Below, in pieces: positions 18,680 to 27,301 of a DNA stretch of 64,000 nucleotides. The stretch covers positions 32,565,896-32,629,895 of the forward strand of contig NC_067206.1 of the NCBI RefSeq assembly GCF_026262505.1, given 5' to 3'. The DNA is from Trichomonas vaginalis G3 (lineage: Eukaryota > Parabasalia > Trichomonadida > Trichomonadidae). The notes under the pieces were generated by a model. That model searched no databases and had not been told where the DNA came from. It saw only the letters and a program-made list of their open reading frames with translations. The position numbers and the translations under genes were made by a program. The stretch's first letter is position 1, and every line of letters starts with the position of its first letter.

Positions 18680-21600
18680 TCATTGAACGCGGTACCATGC
18701 AAATACAGTCACAAATGGTGGCATATAATCTGCACCCGAGCCTGTTGGATTTGTTGTGAAAGTATGGACATGATTTCCTCCTGGTTCAGTTGGTCGAAAA
18801 GTCTTTTTTGCTGAATTGTTATAAGATGGAGATAAAACATCATTGCCAGCTTCATACTCTGAGTTGTATAATGGATGGTCTCTTAATGAGTGGCTATGGT
18901 CGCCAGAAAAGTTTGTAGTTCCTGTATGAGTGTGCGGTGGAAGGTTTGCTTCAGTAATTTTCTTCGAACCTCCTGTTTGCTTTGAAGAGTTAGCACAGTA
19001 TAAGAATTTGTCTACAATCTGCTGCCATGTACCAAAACCTAAAACTGTTGCTGGATTTGTTGAGTTCATTGACGTATAAATAGAGCCTATAGGATATAAT
19101 GTTTCAAGAATCTGAGTCTTTAATGTTTGAAGCTCTGTTTTGTCTGCTTTCTTGTCTAACATTGCGGGTAGTTCATATGCTTCAAAGTTTCTGGCATGAT
19201 CTTCGATATTCCTGCAACTCTTATCTAAATTGTTAAGAGTATCTTTTACGCTTGTACTCGGATTCTCTAAAGGTGCACTTGAACCCAAATCATAGTTCAA
19301 TATTATGTCGTCTGCTCTAACAGTAGTGAAGGATTTATGTGTATGATTTTTGTCGGCTTTACTGTCTAACATTGATGGTAGTTCATATGCTTCAAAGTTT
19401 CTGGCATGATCTTCGATATTCCTGCAACTCTTATCTAAATTGTTAAGAGTATCTTTTACGCTTGTACTCGGATTCTCTAAAGGTGCACTTGAACCCAAAT
19501 CATAGTTCAATATTATGTCGTCTGCTCTAACAGTAGTGAAGGATTTATGTGTATGATTTTTGTCGGCTTTACTGTCTAACATTGATGGTAGTTCATATGC
19601 TTCAAAGTTTCTGGCATGATCTTCGATATTCCTGCAACTCTTATCTAAATTGTTAAGAGTATCTTTTACGCTTGTACTCGGATTCTCTAAAGGTGCACTT
19701 GAACCCAAATCATAGTTCAATATTATGTCGTCTGCTCTAACAGTAGTGAAGGATTTATGTGTATGATTTTTGTCGGCTTTACTGTCTAACATTGATGGTA
19801 GTTCATATGCTTCAAAGTTTCTGGCATGATCTTCGATATTCCTGCAACTCTTATCTAAATTGTTAAGAGTATCTTTTACGCTTGTACTCGGATTCTCTAA
19901 AGGTGCACTTGAACCCAAATCATAGTTCAATATTATGTCGTCTGCTCTAACAGTAGTGAAGGATTTATGTGTATGATTTTTGTCGGCTTTACTATTTAAT
20001 GTAGCTTGAAGTTCATTTATATCGGAGATATTGTGTTTATGAGATTTCAAAACTTTGTTCGTTGCGTCAAGTTCATCTTTGTCGGCTCTACTTTTAATAG
20101 CATCTTCAAAAGTTATTTTTGCCTTAACTCTCAAAGTAAATCTTGGTTCAACTAATACACCGTTAACATTGAAAGTAGAGGCATAAATTTCATCGTTATA
20201 ACTAAATGCTTCTAGCGCTTTACCTGTGTCATAATGTACAGTACAGCTTATGTCATAACCTTTAGCACGAATGTATTTATATCTTCTTTCATTAACATTT
20301 CCGTCTTCACTTTTTCATCCTGTGTTAAATATCCATGGTAGTCCGTTATAATCTGTTCATCTGAAGTTATATAATGAACATGGTTTTTATCTGCTTTACT
20401 ATTTAATGTAGCTTGAAGTTCATTTATATCGGAGATATTGTGTTTATGTTCTTTATCTGCTTTTTCGGCTAATTTCTCTTCTATCTCATTTATTTCAAGT
20501 TCATGCCTACCACCCCTCCCGAAGAAGTATTTTTCTTCAGCTCTTGAAGAACGTCCACTTCGCCATCTTTGGTGTCAATAATGAGACTTTGAGTTAAAAC
20601 CTTTCCTGTCTTAATGGATGTTTGTAAAACTTCTTCTTCACCGTGTTCGGGGTCATGGTCGTCATCATATCTTGTGAAATCAGAGATGTTGTCATACATT
20701 AAGCATATCTGTCTCAAAAGTTCTGCTATTTGAAACTGGAACGAAAGATATACAGAACTTTCATCATCTCCTAAAGTCAAGTCTGCTTTCTTAAGTATTT
20801 CTTGAATGTATGCAATGAGAACAGAGTACCTTGGAAAATATTCGAACAATATTCATTAGCTGTTGGTTTTGGTGGTTCTTCTGGAGTTTCTGCATCTCTT
20901 GACTTCAACTCTTGCTCTCAAAGACCTAAATGTTAGAGCACCGGGTTTTACAAAGGACTTTATAAATGCTTTAATAGTTCCTGGTAAGTTATTGTTAGCA
21001 TTAAGTAAGTTCCTTATGCTTCCATCATGTACGTCCATAGCACTATGTAAAAAATCTATACTTTTCTTGTAGTCAGCAATAGACTGACTGTGATTTTTTA
21101 AAGATTGTCAATACCTTTAAGCCAATCTTCATGCATGTCTGATACTGAGCCAAGAATATCATTTGCTTCCTTTAGTGTATTTTGTGCTTCTCGTAAAGTA
21201 TCCAATCCCGTACGTGCATTGTTTGCTATACGTCTTACAGTATCTATTTGACTCCTTGTTTCTTGCATCCAACCAGATAAAGTTTTAATAGTATCCGAAC
21301 CATTTGAAATGAAGTTCAAAGCATTTTTAACGTCATCTAAAGCTTCTTCACCAAGTACTGCCATATTTTCCGATTTGGTATTGAAGAACTCCATATGAAG
21401 CAGCTGTTAAACCAGTATTTATAAGGTCCCATATCCATGATTTAGCAGTTTTTCCATCCTTTCCATCCTTTCCATCCAAACCGTTTTCGCCTTGAGGTCC
21501 TTGTATTCCTTGTATTCCTTGTATTCCTTGTGGTCCTTGTGGTCCGGTGTCACCCTTCTCTCCTTTCAGTTCATCTTTATGTTCGTTATAATATTCTAAT

Positions 21601-21980
21601 GTCATAAGGTGTACATCATTACTGCTACCAGCAACGCCGAGAATTTGTTTCTCATTCATGACTAAATTCTTTAGGCATTTAATGTTGTCGTCAAATCGAA
21701 AGCTCTTTAACAATTCAATGAGAACATTCAGTACTTTCACTAATGAGGCATCTACTGTAGAATTTATATATTGCACCGTTCCATCATTTATGATGGGAAC
21801 CTTGCTTGTTGTAATGAATGGGTCATAAGTGTTAAAAGTATCGAAATCAATGACTTTTTTAGTTTTTCCATCGTCAATGACTAAATCATTGCCTTCAATG
21901 GTTAAAGTTGAGTTTTCGTTTACTAGTTCATGTGCTCTTCTTGCTTCATTTGTTTCATACGCATATGCAGCAATAGTCAT
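18680..21980 (-). CDS. Mav-B right arm: fibre protein region
   Basis: Mirror of 11347-14443. The collagen-like stretch is clear here (GPQGPQGIQGIQGIQGPQG), flanked by GEKGDT and GKDGKDGKT. The C-terminal part holds four 70-residue shaft repeats and the tail-collar-like end (GFGTWQQIVDKFLYC, GGSKKITEANLPPHTHTG, DYMPPFVTVFAWYRVQ). This copy is also broken, less than the left one. Confidence 0.7.
19150..19990 (-). repeat. Fibre-shaft tandem repeat, 210-bp period, four copies
   Basis: CTGGCATGAT recurs at 19191, 19401, 19611 and 19821, an exact 210-bp period. It is one unit more than the left arm and accounts for nearly all of the length difference between the arms. Confidence 0.92.
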
Positions 21981-21997
21981 ATTTTAATGAGAATAAA

Positions 21998-22774
21998 ATG
22001 TTGTTCTATTTGCAAAGTACAGACCCAAACGAATACGGGACAGTAAAGCTACAAACAAACTTAGGTCTTCAGAATGAAGCGCTTGCTTTCAGAGTTGTTG
22101 ACTTTAATACTATTGCTTCATTCGTTATAACTGACGAAACAGATTTCATGGAGTTTGAAATAGATGGAAAGAAGCACGAAATAAGATTTCACAATAATGT
22201 AGAATATAAGATGGAAACATTAGCTGGAGTGTTAAATGCGCTCATAAATACTACAATAAACAAGGAGAACGAAGAAAACTTAATGAATGTTAAACTTATT
22301 GCAGGAGTTTTGAAGTTCAGTTATGCGAAGGAGTTTAAGATAACACGAATGAGTCATAGAGTACAACTTCTTTTGGGTGCATACCATATGACATTTCCTT
22401 TGAAAAGTGTTGACAAAACGATTGAGATGAAATCTGTTCCATACGTATGTTATGGTAATTGTTTGTACATTGAGTCTAAAATAGCTAATGTCACAGGTAT
22501 TTCAGGAGTTAATAGTAAAGGTTCAGTAGAATATAAGTCTTTCTGTTATGCAGTCAATTCAATGTTCATTCCAAACGTTCCTGTCATAGCAACTCATTTA
22601 GGTAAATGGGTTCGCATTAGTCCTCATAATTTGAAAGACATGCAATTCAGACTTGTTGACTTTCAAGGAGAGCCTGTAGAACTGAAGGCACCAGTGCGAA
22701 TGACTGTTGAAGTTGACTTTTTAGAAAATATTAAATGCAACAGCTTACAAGAGAACTCAGAGCTAAAAATATAA
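21998..22774 (+). CDS. Mav-B right arm: 258-residue minor-capsid-like protein
   Basis: One open frame, mirror of 10554-11329. MLFYLQSTDPNEYG start; closing strand motif FRLVDFQGEPVELKAPVRM. Confidence 0.5.
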   Translation: MLFYLQSTDPNEYGTVKLQTNLGLQNEALAFRVVDFNTIASFVITDETDFMEFEIDGKKHEIRFHNNVEYKMETLAGVLNALINTTINKENEENLMNVKLIAGVLKFSYAKEFKITRMSHRVQLLLGAYHMTFPLKSVDKTIEMKSVPYVCYGNCLYIESKIANVTGISGVNSKGSVEYKSFCYAVNSMFIPNVPVIATHLGKWVRISPHNLKDMQFRLVDFQGEPVELKAPVRMTVEVDFLENIKCNSLQENSELKI

Positions 22775-22978
22775 AGTATGAATGTTATGTATTAGGTCAT
22801 GAACTTTGGTTGTTGCTGTTTGATGAAACAAATGAGTTAGTTATGTCAGTCAAGAGAACAGAAAAAATATTGTGTTAGTGAAAACTGCACCAAGTCAATA
22901 AGATTAGGTTTGCATTATGAAGATGAGTTCGATACTGTTGAAGAAGTTTTGGATAGATATTACAAATTGCTAACTTGA
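22735..22978 (+). CDS. Mav-B right arm: 80-residue unknown protein
   Basis: Mirror of 10351-10593. Its start overlaps the end of the preceding gene by about 40 bp. Confidence 0.5.
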
Positions 22979-22994
22979 AATTTTTTTGACTGAC

Positions 22995-23020
22995 GGCACA
23001 AAGCGCCAAGACCGAAGGTC
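22995..23020. repeat. Double hairpin, right-arm mirror
   Basis: GGCACAAAGCGCC (22995-23007) and GACCGAAGGTC (23010-23020), between convergent 3' ends. Confidence 0.8.
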
Positions 23021-23029
23021 CTGACTGCT

Positions 23030-23644
23030 TTAATTTACTAAAACATATTTCAAACAAAGCTTATAGTAAGTAGATAGTTTTGTATACTCGTTCGAATATT
23101 TATACTTAAACTCAACTCCTGTAGTTCCTGGTGTTTCAATGATGCGGATGTTACCTATTTTCATGAATAGTGGAGTTTGACCACAGCATTCGATTTCAGG
23201 GTCGAGATAGTCAATGACACATTGTTTCCCTGTTATTCGTGAGATAACATTTTCAAGGTCCTCCTTTGTTAGAATTATTTGGTTCTTGCTTATAAGATTT
23301 GTCAAAAGCTTCTTATCGTCTTTGAGTAAAATTGTTTGGTATAACTGAAGAAGGTAATGGTCTACGTTATCTGAAGGATTTGTTTGAACATTTGTGTAAG
23401 GGTTGTCGTTGGCTTCTCTTGAAAGAATTTGGTCCAGTGGTGGATACTCTAACTTAACATCTGATGTAGCGTTAGCGTTTGAAGCTGAGTTTAAATTCAC
23501 GGATTTCAGTTCTGGTTCTTTTTCTTTCAAACACTCTGAACTATAGTTCTTTATGACAATATTGTTTGTCGTTCGTGAGTCAACATTTGATGTTGGTTCA
23601 ATTGGAACATTAACGGCACCAGCTAAGATGGATTTGCTTCTCAT
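23030..23644 (-). CDS. Mav-B right arm: 204-residue Cys-Cys protein
   Basis: One open frame, mirror of 9686-10299, with IECCGQTPLFMKIG near the end. Likely homologue of Mav-C 42196-42773. Confidence 0.55.
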   Translation of the reverse strand: MRSKSILAGAVNVPIEPTSNVDSRTTNNIVIKNYSSECLKEKEPELKSVNLNSASNANATSDVKLEYPPLDQILSREANDNPYTNVQTNPSDNVDHYLLQLYQTILLKDDKKLLTNLISKNQIILTKEDLENVISRITGKQCVIDYLDPEIECCGQTPLFMKIGNIRIIETPGTTGVEFKYKYSNEYTKLSTYYKLCLKYVLVN

Positions 23645-23669
23645 TTCATATAGAATAAAAACCTTTTAT

Positions 23670-24071
23670 ATGTATGAAATGAACAATATACTCGACAAGG
23701 GTTTGAATGTAAAGCTAACGAATGAAAATATTGTTGAATTCACTGAGACAGGTGCTGTGTATAAAGATGTAGAACTACTGAACAAAAGAGCTAAGGGAAG
23801 AAGCAGGAACATGAACAAAGGGTGGAAGCCTATAAAAATTTATGTCAATGATGGCTCAGGAGGTTCAAACATAAAGTATGCAGAAAGTTATAGAGTTTAT
23901 GCTCTCAAAGGTGAAAAGCCTTCATTTAAGAACAGCTATTCTAACGCATATCCTCAAAAGCTAACGGATGGGGAAGTGGATGATATGAATGACAGCAAAA
24001 ATATTAACAGAAATGGCGACAGAGATGCATGGAATTTGTTTACCATCAGTCAATTGAAGGTTAAACTTTAA
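23670..24071 (+). CDS. Mav-B right arm: 133-residue unknown protein
   Basis: Mirror of 9259-9660. Basic middle, polar end; overlaps the stop of the ATPase gene tail-to-tail. Confidence 0.5.
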   Translation: MYEMNNILDKGLNVKLTNENIVEFTETGAVYKDVELLNKRAKGRSRNMNKGWKPIKIYVNDGSGGSNIKYAESYRVYALKGEKPSFKNSYSNAYPQKLTDGEVDDMNDSKNINRNGDRDAWNLFTISQLKVKL

Positions 24072-24954
24072 AACAATGTTGGTCGTTCCATGGAATATTT
24101 TTGACTTTAATGGTATTAGTCATGATATGAATCTCAAGGTATGAACGAGGAGAGATGAGAGACTTATATGCTTCCCAAATTTCTTCAAAAGGTAATGTTA
24201 TACCTGACTGTTTCCAAATGAGTTCAATATCATAGCGTGAGAAACCTTGAAAGATAATGAAGTCAGTTATGAGACGTTTTATGTTTAAAGCTAAAAACCT
24301 CCATGTTTGCATAAGTATTGCTACAGTTAAATGGTAATGTCTGACTTTAGTTATGATGTTAGCTAATGGTGAGTCTGGTTTTGACACTAAACCTTTTCCG
24401 GCGAAGTCGTCACAAACGAGCAGAGTGTTTGAAGGATATTTTTTGAAGGGGTATTTTGAAAGTTTTGACAGAATGTAGTTTGTCAGTCGTTTCATATCGT
24501 AAACTCCTGAGTACTGACGTAAGTGGTGTTTGTCAATAATTCTTTCCATCTCCTCAGAAGTCTTTTGCATTCCTGACTGTATAAATTCAACGATGGCATA
24601 ATATTTCCTCTTACGTCGAATGTAACGTTGAAGAAATTCAATGAGTTCACTGTCTGGAACTTTAACGACAGAGGCTTGAACTTTTGACATAAATGTTTTC
24701 GCTGTTGAGTCCATAGAGTCTGAAGTTGCTGATATAATGATTTGGTCATAATATGAGTCATTTCCTAAACGTTCTGTTATGAGTATATGACGAATGAGGT
24801 TAAATGTCTTACCTGAACCCATCTTTCCACAATAGAAATACACACCATTTGAACAGAATTCATAATCTTTGCTGAAAGGAAGAATAAGAGAAGAGTTAAG
24901 TTTGTCTGTAGTTTCATTCATGTCTTCATCTACATCATGTATTAAATGCTTCAT
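24061..24954 (-). CDS. Mav-B right arm: packaging ATPase
   Basis: One open frame of 297 residues, mirror of 8376-9262. GKMGSGKT at residues 43-50 and LLVCDDF at about 178-184. Confidence 0.88.
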   Translation of the reverse strand: MKHLIHDVDEDMNETTDKLNSSLILPFSKDYEFCSNGVYFYCGKMGSGKTFNLIRHILITERLGNDSYYDQIIISATSDSMDSTAKTFMSKVQASVVKVPDSELIEFLQRYIRRKRKYYAIVEFIQSGMQKTSEEMERIIDKHHLRQYSGVYDMKRLTNYILSKLSKYPFKKYPSNTLLVCDDFAGKGLVSKPDSPLANIITKVRHYHLTVAILMQTWRFLALNIKRLITDFIIFQGFSRYDIELIWKQSGITLPFEEIWEAYKSLISPRSYLEIHIMTNTIKVKNIPWNDQHCFKV

Positions 24955-24970
24955 TTTATCTCCATTAAAA

Positions 24971-25850
24971 ATGCAAGTCAGAAATATTCAGAACATAGCA
25001 CCGAGTCTAACTGACAAGAGTATAAAGATATACTATGAACATGTTATGATGAAACCAACCAAAATTCAAGAAAGTCAGTATACTTATGAATATCCAAGAC
25101 ACTGGGTAGAGTATGTAGGAGGTGAGAAAGCTATTGAAATCAGACAGGTTCGAAGTATTCCAGCAGGAAGAACAATATTATTGAAGAACTTTAATGTTTT
25201 GAGATATAATGATGAAACAAAGAAGCAAGATAGTTTCCCTGTTGCTGTGTATGTGAACCTAGACACAGGAGATGACATGAAAGTTTTTAACACAAAGCTT
25301 CAAACGGTAGTGAGAGAACAACTGACTGCGGAAGGCATCCATTACCTTCAGAAGTTACCATAGCATATAATTTTGAAACAAACTCAATAGATTTTAAAGT
25401 CATCTCTGCAAAGAAGTCAGGTTTTACATTTAATGAAGCAGATGTATATTCGAATGAAAACTTCAAAGCTATTGCATGGTTAGATAATGACGATTGCTTT
25501 AAGAAAATATTTAAATTCAGTGACTCAAAGATGTCAATAGATGACCTTCGTGGAATGTTACCATCGACGTTTACAGTTGAAGGCTCAGCAGGATTGCTTA
25601 CAAGATTGTCAATTGTGGCGTTTGGTCTCGTGAGAACATTGTTATAAAATCCAGTATAAGTGAATTTGCTGAAGAATCTATATTATGTCTTTCAAACTAC
25701 ATGTATTCGCCACCGAAGCATTATAGTATAACAAACTTTGTCAGTAAGTTTAACATAAGACTTGTCGAACCTTCTTCAATGAAAGATGTTGTGCTACCTA
25801 AAGATGGAAAGGATGGACTCATTATTGAGATGATTTTAATTGCATATTAA
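24971..25850 (+). CDS. Mav-B right arm: penton-like candidate
   Basis: Mirror of 7478-8359, ATG at 24971. Same landmarks (YEHVMMKPTK, KAIEIRQV, PPKHYSITNF). Confidence 0.5.
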
Positions 25851-26074
25851 ATGAGCTTGTTCTTGAAGGTCATTCATGATGAAATAACTGTTGTAGAAGA
25901 TGTTAGCAATTGTTCAGATATTTTATTGAGAATAGATGAATAAGAAAGAAGTTAGATAGACCGCAAAGCGGTGAGGGCGAAGCCCGTGAGAACGCTTATG
26001 TTTCATTGACTTTCTCCAGTAACGAGAACTTTTATGAGATAATATTGAAGAGAGATGATTTTAATATGGTGTAA
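25851..26074 (+). CDS. Mav-B right arm: small protein with double hairpin
   Basis: Mirror of 7254-7476, starting immediately after the stop of the penton-like gene. The double hairpin lies at 25960-25985. Confidence 0.4.
25960..25985. repeat. Double hairpin, right-arm mirror
   Basis: ACCGCAAAGCGGT (25960-25972) and GGGCGAAGCCC (25975-25985). Confidence 0.85.
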
Positions 26075-26602
26075 ATGTATTAGCTTGGGCAGCTTTAGGC
26101 GCAATGGGAACAAAAGCATTAGCATTTGAGCAAAAGCACTTGGAGCTTATGACGCAGTAAATAAAATGAGTGGAGGAAGGGTTTCGAAGACATTAGATGC
26201 AAATAAAGGAAGATTGGAGGCTGGGTTGCAAAGAAGTTAAGATTAAATAAAATAGGGCTCATAAATAAAGCATCCAATTTGGTTGCGACTGAGTCAGAAA
26301 ATGCTTTAGGAAAGGACGATGAGTTTGCAAAACACGCAAAAGACTTTAATGACCAGATGAAAGGTAAAACAATGCATTTAAATAGAGTCGATGGAACTAA
26401 AGAAAATGTTTCTTCTCCACTAGTAGTTCTTCCATACGGACCTTATGGAATGTATGGAAACCCTTACGAAAGACCATTTGACCCATTGACTGGTGGAAGT
26501 AACTGGTATCATTACGGACGAAGAAGAAAGACAGTCAAGTTGGAGACAGACGTGAAGAAAGCAACTAAAAAGAAACCAAGGAAGAGAGTTATAAAGCAAT
26601 GA
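26072..26602 (+). CDS. Mav-B right arm: basic protein with hydrophobic N-terminus
   Basis: Mirror of 6724-7251; the Gly/Pro/Tyr segment and the basic tail are clear. Confidence 0.5.
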
Positions 26603-26610
26603 ATTCAACA

Positions 26611-26656
26611 GGGTAGAAATGAGGGTAGAAATGAGGTTAGATCTAACCTTCTACCC
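26611..26656. repeat. Nested stem, right-arm mirror
   Basis: Two GGGTAGAA units, the palindrome GGTTAGATCTAACC and a closing TTCTACCC, just after the stop of the basic-protein gene. Confidence 0.75.
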
Positions 26657-26745
26657 TAAATTTATTTTTGTGCTATGTTTTCATACGTGTGAGGGTGGTG
26701 ATATCATTAATTTTTTATTTTATTTTTTATTTTATTTTTATATAA

Positions 26746-27072
26746 ATGACGAAAACTATTGAGATAACAAACTACAACGGTCATGAGTTCAAGAATTTGT
26801 TCTTCGTTCCTCGTGAAAATACATTCTATCAGATACGAGGGAGAAAGGGTAAAGTTAGTTTGAGCGTTTATGACAACAAACATAATGGGAGATATATAAA
26901 AGCAATAGATACAAACGGTAAGCGTGTTTCATTAGCTTTGTCAAAACTTACTAACATTTATTTTGACAGTGACTTTGACTCTGACGATTGGAGTGACAGC
27001 AGCGATACTGAAGAATATGAACTATTGTGTGAAGCACAGCAATGGGAAGCGCTGCAATACTTTTGTAAATGA
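26746..27072 (+). CDS. Mav-B right arm: tip gene
   Basis: One open frame of 108 residues, mirror of 6254-6580, identical start MTKTIEITNYNGHEF. Confidence 0.7.
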   Translation: MTKTIEITNYNGHEFKNLFFVPRENTFYQIRGRKGKVSLSVYDNKHNGRYIKAIDTNGKRVSLALSKLTNIYFDSDFDSDDWSDSSDTEEYELLCEAQQWEALQYFCK

Positions 27073-27180
27073 GAACATTAGTGGGAACGTTAGTGAGAAC
27101 GTTTATTTTTCATTAGTGAAGTCGTTAGTGAAGTCATTAGTGAAGTCATTTATGTGTCAGATGGTTTTGTAAATATTTAA

Positions 27181-27229
27181 GGTTAAGTTGGGTAAGGTGG
27201 AACGCAGTGCCGCCGTACCCAAGTTAACC
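27181..27229 (-). repeat. Right tip hairpin of Mav-B
   Basis: Inverted copy of 6097-6145 with the loop complement AACGCAGTG, ending 9 bp from the right tip at 27238. Confidence 0.85.
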
Positions 27230-27238
27230 ATACTAACT

Positions 27239-27300
27239 AAGTCAAAGCACCAGTACTGAAGAAAGACGATAAGGAACTTATGCCATATTTACAGAAAAAT
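27239..27300 (+). CDS. Mav-A part: packaging ATPase, portion right of Mav-B
   Basis: Begins with the AAGTC duplication and reads KAPVLKKDDKELMPYLQKN, which corresponds to the ATPase sequence after TAKTFMS in Mav-B. It confirms that Mav-B sits inside this gene of Mav-A. Confidence 0.7.
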
Positions 27301-27301
27301 G

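Larger units (their letters stand above)
6088..27238. mobile_element. Mav-B: palindromic Maverick made of two inverted arms
   Basis: Left arm 6088-16546 and right arm 16576-27238 are inverted near-copies joined by a 29-bp spacer. Both ends carry the same terminus (AGTTAGTATGG inward), and the whole unit is flanked by AAGTC. Each arm holds the same gene series: tip gene, small basic/hydrophobic protein, small protein, penton-like, ATPase, three small unknowns, minor-capsid-like, fibre, integrase, and the start of a further gene. MCP and PolB are absent. Differences between arms are mostly one-base length differences plus one 210-bp repeat unit; substitutions are rare. The arms are thus very young relative to each other. 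Broken: roughly a dozen or more breaks in the left arm, several in the right. Confidence 0.9.

Noticed and set aside
17890-18759. Plus-strand frames opposite the right-arm integrase
   Set aside because: Shadows of the integrase and fibre genes; they match the reverse frames of the left arm.
13355-19990. CRISPR-like array in the 210-bp repeats
   Set aside because: Repeats are coding, head-to-tail without unique spacers, and the setting is a eukaryote.
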